Shown: positions 20,344-31,788, counted from the first letter of the stretch. The stretch: DNA of 64,000 nucleotides from Punica granatum (GCF_007655135.1 NC_045134.1:23956568-24020567); one strand, 5' to 3'. A program made the numbers and translations. The notes: generated by a model not told the origin, from the letters alone.

Positions 20344-20998
20344 TCAACAGTGTGGCTTCCAAAGAATAATGTGTTTGGTATCAGAGTGGAGTTAAAATGA
20401 GTTTTGGTTTTAATTGGTTTGTAATGATTGTATTGTTGAATTATGAGAAAAAATATAAAAAAAAGTAATGAATAATTGAGATAAAATAATGATTAAGTAA
20501 TGATTATGTTGTTGAATTGTGGAAAAAGTAGTGAATAGTTGAAATAATTTAATATTAAAAATTGAATTGAATTGTCAAAAAAATTAAAAAGGAAAAAGTA
20601 ATAATTGCGTTATTGAATTGAAGGTAAGTGGAGTTGAGTTAAGTTAAGTTGAATAATTTTTCACTTGCCAAACACATAAAAATGTCGAGTTCTTCTTCAC
20701 CCTCCTTGTATCCCATGATAGCATCCTCTGCCGCCCCCCACTTGCAATAATGAGAGCACCTGCTCCTATCCCTTGAGGCCTCGCAGATGTCAAACTCGGC
20801 ATGGCCATGCTCCCGTGATGCCTTGCAGAAGATCAACGTGGTTCCGAAAAAGTCAACCCTGAATTCAACCCCGTAACCCTGGTTAGCTTGGACCACATGG
20901 GTCTCGAGGTCATCGTCTTTCGACTTGCAATGGATGGTCAAGTTCGAACCAGTAAGCATCATGTTAAAGATCTCAAGCTGGCTATTACCAACTAGTCA
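20344..20998 (-). pseudogene. SPH-C: S-protein homologue relic split by a MITE (unit 1 only)
   Basis: The minus-strand frame from about 20998 reads QLEIFNMMLTGSNLTIHC, then KSKDDDLETHVV, FRVDFFGTTLIFCKASREHG, FDICEASRDR and RCSHYCKWG, a clear S1-family core with all four Cys. An in-frame TGA lies 12 codons before the first Met and no signal peptide is present, so the 5' end is lost. After ELDIF the frame runs into a MITE (20371-20675), which supplies the last codons. Beyond the MITE, 20344-20370 matches the 3' end of SPH-D around its PWK-stop region (21779-21806), showing where the gene used to end. Two independent lesions indicate a pseudogene. Nearest relative by motif: between SPH-B and SPH-D. 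Confidence 0.85.
20371..20675. mobile_element. MITE inserted in the 3' end of SPH-C
   Basis: It is bounded by GTGTTTGGTATC and CTTGCCAAACAC (8-bp inverted ends GTGTTTGG/CCAAACAC). About 305 bp of AT-rich sequence with repeated TTGAATTGTGG/TTGAATTATGAG words. No unequivocal target duplication (ATAAT left, ATAAA right), so the superfamily is uncertain. Confidence 0.65.
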
Positions 20999-21760
20999 AG
21001 GTTGACGGTGACCTTTGGTAGCCGGTGACCTCACAGGGGCGAAGGTTATCGGCGTCCGGCCCTAACTACCCATGCCTCTCTATTGCATATTATAATCTTT
21101 CAAGGTGGCATGTTTCGAAAATTAAAAGGGAGGCTAAGGTAATTTTTGTCCTTTCATATAAATATATTTCAATCGGCCTTTATCTCACCCATCAGCGGGA
21201 TAATTTCCGATATAATTTTTCCTATTTTATGCCAAAACCCAATCCTCTGTACAAGCAAAGGATAAGGATTTTCGAAATCCTATTCCACTTGTTATTCTAA
21301 CCACCAAACATGGCCAATTTGAGTCCATATACCAATATGATTTGTTAACATAATATATAATAATACTCTTGTATTATTTTCTTCCAATTTGAGCTACATG
21401 TCATTTTCTTTTACGCTTGTACAATGCTTAGAATGTACGTTACACTTTAGTAATAAAAAGGGAAAAAAAGATTTATATGAATATTCATTTCGTATAAAAT
21501 TTAGGAGTTATTATGCTGGATATTTCAGTGGATAGGCATAATTATTGCGCGATTTATTTAACTGAAAGTCTATCAAAGGCTTTTTGAATTAAATGTTTTA
21601 ATTTGCTTGGAAAGAAGCCATCGCGAAAGTACACATTGCTTTCTTCCTGTAAATTTACGTACAATAGTTTGGACTCTTCAATTACACAATAGGTCCACTA
21701 CATCAAGGATCCGTAATAACGTTCACACAATCACATTGCACGCTTTTATTGATTTCTCTT
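20999..21760. other. Intergenic DNA between SPH-C and SPH-D
   Basis: Nothing convincing codes here. Bases from 21226 are shared with unit 2 (from 45652). The AATAAA-like signal downstream of SPH-D lies at 21745-21750 on the minus strand. Confidence 0.55.
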
Positions 21761-21790
21761 ATTACAAATACCCCCTTGCCCTGAACATTT

Positions 21791-22183
21791 TCACTTCCAA
21801 GGAATAATGGTGTCAGGATTTGAACCACCGTCAGTGTATCCGACAATAAAATCCTCTTTTACCTGCCAATTGCACTCGTCACATTTGAATGAGGCCTTGT
21901 AGATGTCGAATTCGACCTGCCCGCCTTGCCACCCCACCCCACAGAAGAACAACGTGGTCCCGAAGAAGTTGACCTTGAATGAGAATCCGTAACTCTGTCC
22001 CGCCCCGATCACATGGGTTCCGAGGTCGTCGTCTCCCGATTTACAGTGGATGGTGAAAGGCGCGCCGTTAGGCAGCTGGTTAGATATAGAGACCTTGATA
22101 TCATCGAGAATGGCTTCAAGCGTGTCGGCTGCAACCAGACATAGTACAAGTACTAGCAAACAATTCACATTAACCAAACCCAT
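21791..22183 (-). CDS. SPH-D: secreted S-protein homologue, unit 1
   Basis: 130 residues, intron-less. Signal peptide residues 1-19 (VNVNCLLVLVLCLVAA). Mature S1-family domain: NQLPNGAPFTIHC (35-47), KSGDDDLGTHVIGAGQSYGF (48-67), FFGTTLFFCGVGWQGGQVEF (73-92) and CDECNW (101-106). Cys 47, 81, 101 and 104 are the expected four, and it ends IIPWK before TGA. TATA box, leader and AATAAA-type signal (21745-21750, minus strand) are all present, so this is the most complete SPH gene in the window. It shares the KSKDDDLG/GAGQSYxF/WQGGQ motifs with SPH-B, consistent with an old local duplication. It differs from the unit 2 copy at 9 residues. Role unknown; family proteins are secreted ligands or stress-related small proteins. 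Confidence 0.93.
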   Translation of the reverse strand: MGLVNVNCLLVLVLCLVAADTLEAILDDIKVSISNQLPNGAPFTIHCKSGDDDLGTHVIGAGQSYGFSFKVNFFGTTLFFCGVGWQGGQVEFDIYKASFKCDECNWQVKEDFIVGYTDGGSNPDTIIPWK

Positions 22184-22230
22184 GATGATTGATATTTCTC
22201 TGGTGGAGCAATATATGAGAAAATATGAGA

Positions 22231-22241
22231 TATTTATATAG
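22231..22241 (-). promoter_or_regulatory. TATA box of SPH-D, unit 1
   Basis: CTATATAAATA on the minus strand, 48 bases upstream of the ATG, placing transcription start roughly 20 bases before the ATG. It is identical in unit 2 at 46659-46669. Confidence 0.65.
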
Positions 22242-22630
22242 CAACTCCTCTAGCACAAGCGAATTCAATTTTGATATAGATACTATATTTTGTACACATG
22301 CTTGGATTCATTGTAATCCTGTAAATCCAGATAAAAATTAATATTACTTGCATGTATACATATGTATGAGTACGTGATTAATTTGTAAAGTTTAGATTTT
22401 TTTTTTCGTGGCAAGTGTAGATTGTAGTTGACATCTTTTTATGATAAGTAAGATTGTATTTGACATAAGCAAATATGAGTTTATTAATTTTCCAAAATTC
22501 TTCAAAAAATTAAATTGCATGGTAAGCTACTATGTCAATAATTTTAAAAAGAGAGAAACGATTGTGTATTTAGGTCATTTTAACTACTAATAACCCTGCT
22601 TAACTTCCTTTTGGTAATCCCTTACATATG

Positions 22631-25186
22631 TGTGTGCACCCAAATTTTGTCTCGTCGAGGCACGCGTGCGCGCGCCTATGCAACGCTGCTTGGGAGTGTC
22701 CACCTTTCTGGGGACGCGCGACGGGCAGGCGTGAGAAGGAGTCGCCACTCACCATTTTACGACCCGAAGGTCGAGGGTCGGCAAGTTACCCGGGTCTAGG
22801 GGTACGGGGTACACCTAATTGCTAAGGCATATGGTCTGCGAAACCCGAGGTTCTGAATTCGGAGGTTCTGTTACATGGAAGCCTATATCTCGCATGCCCT
22901 ATTGGTACTCTAACTTGTCTAGGCTTGCCATTTTAATTTAATTACCGCTTAATTAAGTTTCGCTCATCGTACGCGTTTTGACACCGTAAATTCGAAGAAA
23001 CACTCCGACTGTCCACTCTCCGACCGGGATTCTTACATGAATAAATGTACAATGAAAACCCTTACTTTGTTCTCTCAAATAAATAAAATACAATTTACAA
23101 CGGAATCCCGGTCAGTTCGCGTTCGGTTATTATTCCACTCGTGCTCACCGTGTGGCTTGAGTGACCGAAATCGAAATTAAAGCAACGCGGGCTCAGAGAG
23201 CCGGGAGTCGGGTCCAACCGAACCAACGGATGGCGAAAGAGTCACGTGACTCTCTTGATAGCCATAGGATCGGCCGAGCTCCCGGGTCATGTCCGGCCAC
23301 GACTTACTTACCCGATCCGAGTCGTCTTCCACATAGACACTATTAGGAACGATGCAGTAAGTCGAAACAAGACCCAATTCTGTACTCGGGTTGTGCGCGT
23401 TAAGTGTGTGGGGTCGTTGGACCCCGTGATTGACAAGAGGGGGTGTTGGACCCCGTGTATATCGTATCCTAGGAATTCGGGCTCGACCCGCAATAAATAA
23501 ACAAGAAACAGACAAAAACAGCGAAAGCAGACAAAGTAAATGAAATCCGATGAACGTGTGAATGCAAAAGAGTTGTGTCTTTTAATGTCGTGTTTACGTG
23601 TTTAGCCAATTCGTGCAGGATTTCGATCGAAACATATTCAATTATTCACATGTGCACGTGAATAAGCAAAATTGGTCACGACAGAATTAATTTCCTCAAT
23701 TTTTAAGTCCGAATAATTAACTAAACCAATTCGTGTATATTCGATCTCGTTTCAAACAACCGGTTTTAATGTCGAGTAATTAAAATATTCCAATTCGTGC
23801 TTTTGATGGTTTAATTAAAACAACAATTATTTTATTTTTGTCATTCTTTCCTTTATATTTTTTTAATTTTTTTATTCAAATTTTCGGCACGACAATCACA
23901 AAATTTATCATCGCAATCATCAAATTTATTCACATCAAATTTATTCACGAATTAAGACCTACGCATGTCACTAAGTCGCAAGAGTATACCTAATTTCGGT
24001 TTAAACCAGAAAGCCAGGCGTTTAGACCGGACCGAGCGGTCTGGACAGTGCGGACCGACTGCAAAGGGGCGCTGGGCCGACGAGCTGGGCCGGGCGTGAG
24101 GAGGTCTAAGCCGCGTGCGTGGGTTAGGCCGAACACGCGGGAGTTGAGCCGTGAAAGAGAGCGCTGGGTCGGGAGCACAGCGAGCTGGGCCGAGCGCATT
24201 GGAACTGGGCTGAATCTGCGAGTGAGACGGAGCGGGTCGAACGTCGGATCGAGACGGACCGTCTTTGTTAGACTGGACTGGGCTGGATCTGCGCAAAACA
24301 AAGAAAGATGGGCCGAGCCCGTGAGAGAGAGTGACTAGAGAAGATGAAGTCGGGCGGAGGAAGGGAGTCCGACGGCCACGAACGGCGGTTCCCGCCTTTG
24401 GGCGACGTGGCGATGGCACGGGAGGCGGCGGCGAGCACCGCCTGGGCTACGCCGTGCCCGGGGGAAGCGTCACAAGGCTCGGGTCGGTTGGGATCGAGGA
24501 GATTTTCGGGATTTCGGCGAGGTTTTCGAGTTTTATAGCGAGGGGTTTTCGGACTTAATCGCCGGAAATCCGAGAGGATCGAGAGGAGGAAATGAAGGGG
24601 TTTTGTTCGGGGTGAGATCGCGAGTTTATTTCCAGGGAGAAATCAGAGCAGGATCAAGAGATCTTCGAGCATGAGTCGAGATCGGAGAGTCGAGGGTTCG
24701 GGGGGAGAGCGAGCCAGAGAGATTGGGAACGTAAGGGAGAGATAGCGGTCGAGGGAACGTGCCGGGGAAGCGAACGGTGGCGTGTCGGGCGAGCATGTCA
24801 GTAGTGGCAGGCGATCGCAGTGGGTGGGCAACCGCGGCGTGTCGGAGGTGGCAGAGGGACGTCAGTGAAAGAAGAGGAGAAGAAGAGAGGGGAGAAGAGA
24901 AGAAAAGGAAAGATCGGCGGGGGCGGAAAGGAAGAGGAAGAAAAGAAGAGGGGGCGAAGTGGAAAGAAATAAAGAGCAGGGGCAAAAATGAAGGAGTCCG
25001 AAAGTTCTGACCCGCGTCAGAATGTCTGACGCGATTTGACCGATCAGACGCGATCTGACCGATCTGATGCGATGTGACCGGTCTGACGCGATCTGACCGG
25101 TTTGACCCTTGAAAAGAGTTTTTTTTAGTGACAAATGACGATTTTGCCCTCCTTTTACCAGGGTGGACCAAAATGGGGTGCTGACA
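22631..25186 (-). mobile_element. 3' LTR of minus-strand retroelement, unit 1
   Basis: Bounded on the plus strand by TGTGTGCACCC (left) and GTGCTGACA (right), 2556 bp. In element orientation it starts TGTCAGCACCCC and ends GGGTGCACACA. The left neighbour ATATG (22626-22630) is the same target site as in unit 2, so the insertion predates the duplication. The inner half (24000-25020) is GC-rich with purine runs (GAAGAGGAGAAGAAGAG) that produce long Pro/Ser/Arg frames; these are not genes. Confidence 0.9.
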
Positions 25187-27422
25187 GCTTGCCCCTCTTT
25201 GGTTGCGTGCTCGGATAGAGGATGCAGTCAAAGATCATGAAAAGCACCCCGTCGGGTTCCGGCGACTGTCTTGATTCCCTCCTAATAGCCACTTGTTCTC
25301 TTGTTTCGGATATGTGGGAAAGAATTGTGCAAGTGCATGGACCCCTACAGAATAGTAATGATGGGACTTGTCCCTACATAATAATAAAGGTGAGACTCGG
25401 CCTCGCTGAATGTTGGAGATGAGACTTGGCACTGCAGAATAGCGATGATGGGACTCGGCCCTGTAGAAAAGTAATGATGGGACTCGGTCCTGCAAAACAG
25501 TTAAGATGAGACTCGGCCATATAAAAGAATGAAGATGGGACTCGGCCTTGCATAAAAGTAAAGGTGGTACTCAGCCCTGTAGAAAAGTACTGATGGGACT
25601 CGGCCCTACATAGGAGTAAAGATGGGACTCGGCCCTGCAGAATATTGAACAAGGGACTCAGCCCTGCATGAAAGTAAATACGAGACTCGGCCCTGCAGAA
25701 AGGTTAAGACAGGACTCGGCCCTGCAGAAAACTAAAGATGGGACTTGACCCTGCGGGAAAAGTACTGATGGGACTCGGCCCTACATAAGAGTAAAGATGG
25801 GATTCGGCCCTACAGAATATTGAACAAGAAACATAACCCTGCATAAAAGTAAAGACGGGAGTCAGCCCTACAGAAAGGTGAAGACGGGACTCGGTCTTGC
25901 AGAATATTGAAGAAGGGACTCGGCCCTGCATAAAAGTAAAGATGAGACTCGGCCCTGCAGAAAGGTGAAAACGGGACTCGACCCTGCAGAAAAGTACTGA
26001 TGGGACTTGGCCCTGCATAAGAGTAAAGATGGGACTCGGTCCTGCATAAAAGTCAAGACAGGACTCGGTCTTACAGAAAAGTAAAGATGGGACTCGGCCC
26101 TGCAGAAAAATACTGATGGGACTCGGCCCTGCATAAGAGTAATGATGGGACTCGGCCCTGCAGAATATTGAAGAATGGACTCAGCCCTACATAAAATTAA
26201 ATATGGGACTCGGCCCTGCAGAAAGGTGAAGACGGGACTCGGCCCTGTAGAAAAGTGAAAACGGGACTCGGCCCTGCAGAAAAGTAAGGATGGAACTCGA
26301 ACCTAAAGAAAAGTGAAGATGAGACTCGGCTTGCAAAAAAGTGAAGACGGGACTCGGCCCTGCAGAAAAGTAAAGATGGAACTCGGCCCTGCAGAAAAGT
26401 ACTGATGGGACTCGGCCCTGCAGAATATTGAAGAAGGGACTCATCCCTGTATAAAAGTAAAGATGGGACTCGGCCCTGCAGAAGAATAATGATGATGAGG
26501 ATTTATACTAGCCGCAGAAGGGAAACGATTTTGGTTCGCCTGGTGTTTGGATAGGCCTTCACTATGGATGACGCGAGACCCTCTCGCGTAGCGGGGATGA
26601 CCCATTGTATGGCTCGTTGAGTATACCCTGATTGCTTCCAAGTGCTGTCGTAGGGTGATGCTGTTGTGGGTTGGCTTGGCTCTCGAATTGCGACTTGCCT
26701 CGTTGCAGGGGAATGATAACTGCCGATGGTTCCCCAACGGAGGTGGACATAACCCAATGTTAGTCGGGTAAGCGGCGGCATGCGTAGTAGGTGTGCTGGG
26801 AGGATACTGTCTTAAAGGTGTTGGCCTGCCGAAGGTCGGCGTCCTTGTTGAAACAGCTGCGCTACTTGCTCATTGGTATCGCCTTGCTAGGGGCCGACTT
26901 TGCCACTGGATCGATTGCACATTGCTTTTGCTGGAAGCTGGTCTCGTCGCTTAAGCGATTGCTTGCTGGGGATGCTCCGGTCTCGCCACTGGGACGGTTG
27001 CTTGCTCTACCTGAAATCGGCCACATTGTTATGGCGGTTGCTTGCTAGTTTACCGAGGCGGTTCCTTGTTACTCCGCCTAGGGCGGTTGCTCGTTGCTTC
27101 GCCCAAAGCGACTGCTCATTCGCTAGGGATCGTCGTCTTGTGATGCGGGACTCGAGCTCTGGGGGAGCCTACGTACCCCCTTGGACAGGGGATCAGAGTC
27201 TGCCGTAGTTCTTACGGTATGGTACCTGTAATCCTGGCATCATTAGTAAGTCATGAGAGCTACTAACATTGTACGGGCCTATTAATGCTATGAAGATAAC
27301 GTCATTGTGACGCACGACGCTTCAATTATAGGTCCTTTGGGTGACATGCGAAGAATTTTGCTTTGATAAATACGAATGAATCCCGTTTTCGAAGGCCTCA
27401 ATGCGAGGCCTTCAAAGGCTTT
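25187..27422 (-). mobile_element. 3' internal part of minus-strand retroelement, unit 1 (cut at duplication junction)
   Basis: Contains a purine-rich run beside the LTR (AAAGAGGGGCAAGC on the minus strand, candidate polypurine tract), the 29-bp array and a region with repeated GGTTGCTTGCT / GCGGTTGCTCGTTGC words (26870-27120). No protein-coding domain seen. It ends at the 27423 junction, beyond which unit 2 starts. Confidence 0.85.
25335..26492 (-). repeat. 29-bp minisatellite array, unit 1 (about 40 units)
   Basis: The consensus on the plus strand is ATGGGACTCGGCCCTGCAG followed by AAAAGTAAAG, with variants (CATAAGAGTAAAG, AATATTGAACAAGG). Units are contiguous with no spacers. Because 29 is not a multiple of 3 and the unit lacks minus-strand stops, translated frames repeat every 29 residues; these are by-products. 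Confidence 0.9.
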
Positions 27423-27429
27423 TGTCGGC
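27423..27429. other. Duplication junction with 7-bp microhomology
   Basis: Unit 1 ends in CTTTTGTCGGC within a minus-strand retroelement, and the next bases are the start of a plus-strand LTR (TCCAAAGGGG). The uninterrupted version at 51701-51711 reads the same CTTTTGTCGGC and then continues CATGCATGG. The shared 7 bases TGTCGGC are also the first 7 bases of the LTR. This is what a template switch or end-joining event between LTR terminus and element interior would leave. The event type is inference; the sequence identity is direct. Confidence 0.85.
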
Positions 27430-28379
27430 TCCAAAGGGGCAAAATCATCATTTTTTTTCAATTTATTACCTTTTCCAAAAAAAATTAATTAATAATAATA
27501 ATAATAATAAATAAAAAAGAAGAAAAAAAATTTCGAGCAGCACCGGGCAGGGCCGGGCAGCGTTGATCGGCTGCCCGCGACCCGCCAGCCCTAATTAAAA
27601 AAAAAAAGATTCGATTCGGGTAGGTCGGGCAGCACTCGTCGGCTGCCCGCGACCCAGCCGGCCCAGGATCCCCAATATCGCGGATTTCCGCGATTTTCCG
27701 CCAAATCGGCCGAAATCTTGACGGAAAAGGGAATGAAATTACAATTAAATAAACATAAATGAAATTCGGATAGGGACGAACGGAACCCAGCAAGAAGAAA
27801 CGAAAAATTTGCTCTCGTTTGAGGGAATTTGGAAATCGATAGAATTCGGAACCGTCGCCGAAAAATCGCGATAACTCCCCGATTCCGACTGATTAAGCGT
27901 CGATGAGGTCTCGATCGACCACGGCGAATCATCAGCAGCGCCTGGAGTTATCTCCCGCACCCTCTCGTGCCGTCGTCGCGGTGTCCATGGGTGAGAGCCA
28001 CCGCCCGTAGCGTCATCGCCGCCGATCCGGGCATTCGGCCGCCGCTGGTTAACGGGCCTCGACCCATTTCCCTTGTTTCGCAGTTCCAGCCCAAGCTCGT
28101 TCTCGGCCCAACGCCTAGTTTGGCCCAGCGTCTCTCCCGGGCAGTTCCTCCTTCGAGCGGGCCAGTCCGATCCGATCCGATTCGATCCGACCCGATTGTT
28201 CGGCGATTTTTTTTATCTTACAGAGAAGCCCCTCAACTTTCCGGACTAGGTAAATTCTCGACATAATGGCATGATTAGGGCTTCTTTCCTGAATATTAAT
28301 GCTTGCTTGATGGACATAATGTGAAATGAATGCTCTTGGGTCGCGTGGATGATCGGATTTGTCCCGAACTCGATTTTAT

Positions 28380-29110
28380 GAACTTTTCCTTTTGTCACAT
28401 TCAGTCCAGAGGAAACATTTTATTTTTTTAGATCTGCCCCGAACTCTAAAAATTATTTTCAATCAAGTCCTGGTAATTTTTCTACTTTCCAATCATTCCA
28501 TGGATTTTTTAGAATTTTTCAAGCATCCCAAGAAACTTTCCAAGTTGTTTCAGTTTAGTCCCGGGGCCATTTTTCACCTTTTTAAGATCTACCCCGAATT
28601 TCAAAATTTATTTTCAATCAAGTCCCGGTCATTTTTCTATTTTACAATCAGTCCTTGGAATTTTCAGAATTTTTCAAGCATCTCAAGGAACTTTCCAAGT
28701 TGTTTCAGTTTAGTCCCGGGGCCATTTTTCGCATTTTTCAGATCTGCCCCGAATCTCAAAATTTATTTTAAATCAAGTCCCAGTCATTTTACTATTTTCC
28801 ATTCAGTCCTGGAATTCCCAGAATTTTTCAAGCATCCCAATGAACTTTACAAGTTGTTTCAGTTTAGTCCCGAGGCCATTTTTCACCTTTTTCTGATTTG
28901 CCCCGAATTTCAAAATTTCTTTTCAATCAAGTCCCAGTCATTTTACTATTTTTCAATCCGTCCTGGAATTCCCAGATTTTTTCAAGCATCCCAATGAACT
29001 TTCCAAGTTGTTTCAGTTTAGTCCTGGGGCCATTTTTTTTCGTTTCCAGACCAGTCCGAACTTCAAATTCGTTTCAAACAAGTCCTGGGACATTTTCAGT
29101 AATTTTACAA
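28380..29110 (+). repeat. About 154-bp tandem repeat inside the LTR, unit 2
   Basis: The AGTTGTTTCAGTTT landmark recurs at about 28543, 28697, 28852 and 29006. It includes the 76 bp missing from unit 1 (GATTTTATGAAC and following). Confidence 0.85.
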
Positions 29111-30725
29111 ATTCCCCAATTTTTTTCATAATTTTCAAATTGGTCCCCAAAACTTCATCCGAATTTTCAAATCAGTCCCTGCTTTTTTAAAATCGTTCAA
29201 TTCAGTCCCCTGGACATTTTCTAAAAAAATCCGACCCTTTCCTACTTGGATCACCCACCGGCAATGTATGTGCCCCATTTAAATATTTTATTTTGTAATT
29301 ATATGTGATAATGTCGGAAATTAGAGTTTATCGGGCGGTCAACTAATAGCTATTTCGACGACTCGAAACCCATAAATTAAAGCATTCGGAAAATTTTTAA
29401 TTAACCTAAAATTCTACATACGAGATAATCGGGACGTTAAATTTGGTTAAATTAAATCTCTTTACTTTTTTAAATAAATTGTACGAAACGATTAATAATC
29501 TGTAATCACGTCGACAGTTCAAGAACTGTTAGCCATGCCATTTTCAAATTCACAATTTCAAAATCACCGAGATACGTGCAACGTAATCTTAATTTTCATG
29601 CACACATATATTTACTGATTCAAGAGCATGACTACCGGTTCTTGTCTTGCCGTAACCCTAGCGTAAGTTTGTGCATAGAATTGGTTAAAACATGGGAAAA
29701 CAAATTAATCACAAACTCGGCTTAATCAAACATGGGCAATAGTCAAGTAGAGGGTCAAGTTTTTGGGTTTTAGGTGAAAATACTCTTAATCCGTAAAAGG
29801 CATATTGTCATAATACAGAATAATCTAAAAATAACCCACACATTCGAGACTTGACTATGGACATCATGTCTGTTGGGTCCGTTAAAATAATGTCGAGTGC
29901 TACATACTTTATCCATCATCCCTTTTATTTGTTTTAAGGTAGGATTTATATGCCAAGATACCCCGGTTCATAATCAGTTAATTCATGTAAATTCGGCGAT
30001 AATAAGAAACCCTATTGTTTGTTTATTTGAGCTTGCTTGTTACATTTTTGCATTTGTTTGTTATGCGGATCGAGCCCGATCCTTTAGGACTCGATTCACA
30101 CTGGCTCCAATGCCCATAACCGTCGATCACGGGGTCCAATACCCCCATACACTGAGTGCGCATTTAATTTAATTTTCGGTCTTTTCCAAAACCATACGGT
30201 GAGCATGAGTGAAATAATGGCCGAATGCGAACCGACCGGGATATAGTCATTGTAACTTGTCTTTTATTTATTTGAGAGAACAATGTAAAGGTTTATGATG
30301 TATACTTATTCATGTAATAATCCCAGTCGGAGAGTGGAAGATCCAACTGTCTCTTCAAATTTACGGTGTCAAAACAGGCGAGTTGAGTGCAACCTTAAAT
30401 CATGCGGTAAATAAATAAAATGACAAATCTAGCAAACTAGAGTACCGAAAGGGCGTGTGGGATATAGGCCCACACGTAATAGAACCCCCGAACTCGGAAT
30501 TTTCGGTTCCATACAAGACCATTGCCTTAGCATACTAGGTGTATTCATATCCCTAGACCCGAGCGACTCACCGGCCCTCGACCTTCGGATCGTAAACAGG
30601 TAGTGGCGACTCCTTCTCACGTGCGTCCGTCGTGCGTCCCCTGGAAGGTGAACACTCCCAAGCCGCATTGCATTTAGGCGCGCGCATGCCTGCCCCGACG
30701 AGACGAAATTCGGGTGCGCACAGCT

Positions 30726-30743
30726 TGGCGACTCCGCTGGGGA
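30726..30743 (+). other. Primer-binding site, unit 2
   Basis: TGGCGACTCCGCTGGGGA, identical to 2613-2630, 3 bases after the LTR end at 30722. Confidence 0.8.
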
Positions 30744-31260
30744 CACTTAGAGGGTTCGGACTCGTTGCCGCTTGCTTTGTTTGCTTGTTTATTTACCGCT
30801 TTTCGCAATTTCCCGCTTATCTACTTTACGCACTTTTATTTCTCGCACGCACATTGCATATCATACTAGCTTCAGGTACCTACGGGTCGCGTCCCATGAC
30901 TGATTTTAGGAAACACAGGTTAGATAGGGGTTCCGAGTAAGAGTACGTCGCACGGTTGGACCATCGATTAGGCCCCCAAAGATCCCCGCCCGATTTCAAG
31001 GAATTGACACCCTTGAGTCGGGAGCCCCATCTTTACGTAGCACGGTCCCTGTAGTACTAAAACCATGCATTCTGCAGGAACTCCACGCCATCCTCCAACC
31101 CGACTCCAACAATAATCCTTGAGTCGAATTGCGCGCCAATTTGAATCTTTTCTGTTCTTGAGAGAGATGTGCGATGTATACCATTCATTAAATCGTGGGC
31201 ATTTTATCTTCTCCACGCATGCATCATCCAATTTCAAAATTAGGCTGTCATTTGTATTAA

Positions 31261-31788
31261 CTGGTCTTAAGTCGATTTTCCTTTCATCTTGGTAAGGGAT
31301 GTCACGCCCGGTCTCCTACCCGCGCCTCGACAGAGTCACAGCACCGCTCGAGGAGATTACCCGTATGGAGAGCATTACGCCCAGTCGACTGCCGTTACAT
31401 CTCTGCGTTCGTAGGGGATATCCCTTTACTGGCTACTCGACACGTTGATTGGAATTTCCTCGAAGTTGCCATCGCATTCTGGAACCCAAGTCGCGCTGTC
31501 TTCGACATACAGGGTACCGAGCCCACGCCAACCATCGAGGAGTACCGAACACTCATCGGTCGAACCGCAGTTGTCCACGGCATTGTAGAACCCAATTTCC
31601 ACACCGCCCGACCAACCCTAGTCTCACGCCTACTCGAGGTTCCTACGACTCGTTTGAAAGCTGAACTCGCATACTCCGGCAGTACGGAGATTGCAATTGA
31701 GAAACTCCTCTTTTTATTGAGTCCCGAGAACATAGGGTCCAGAGAGATTTTCTTCGAGAGGATTTATGTCATGCTGTTCTATTGCTAA
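31261..31788 (+). pseudogene. Retroelement gag-like ORF (DUF7745-like), N-terminal half, unit 2
   Basis: Same frame and same terminating TAA as 3148-3675, with two amino-acid changes near the C-terminal end (about residues 134 and 138). Identical breaks in both units mean the frame split predates the duplication or is a feature of the element. Confidence 0.5.

Larger units (their letters stand above)
17050..21226. other. 4.2-kb segment present in unit 1 only
   Basis: Unit 2 passes directly from the equivalent of 17050 to that of 21226 at about 45650, with a short TTTAT-like overlap at the join. The segment holds a copia-like LTR fragment, a truncated retroelement LTR, a block repeated at 59684-61222, Helitron-like elements and the SPH-C relic. 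It is either a deletion in unit 2 or an insertion in unit 1; the short overlap and the mixed content favour deletion in unit 2, which is inference. Confidence 0.85.
1..27422 (+). repeat. Tandem segmental duplication, unit 1 (left end outside window)
   Basis: Bases 4 onward match 28041 onward, and the match continues with small indels (offset 28037, then 28113, then about 28590) to 17050/45650. It resumes at 21226/45652 and runs to the shared TGTCGGC at 27423/51705. Identity by eye is about 97-99 percent over coding and non-coding DNA alike. Unit 1 alone carries a 4.2-kb segment (17050-21226). It lacks about 0.5 kb present in unit 2 at 36457-36970 and 76 bp of LTR present at 28369-28440. The left boundary lies about 0.6 kb before base 1 if the unit starts at the LTR end as unit 2 does. 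Confidence 0.95.
27423..30722 (+). mobile_element. Complete 5' LTR of plus-strand retroelement, unit 2
   Basis: Starts TGTCGGCTCC and ends GGGTGCGCACA, 3300 bp, followed by the primer-binding site. It carries the 154-bp repeats in its middle. The 3' third is homologous to the LTR of the minus-strand elements, while the 5' part is not, so the two element families share ancestry but have different upstream LTR regions. Confidence 0.85.

Noticed and set aside
25335..26492. Regular 29-bp repeats resembling a CRISPR array
   Set aside because: Units are contiguous without unique spacers, lie inside an LTR element, and the context is a plant nuclear genome.
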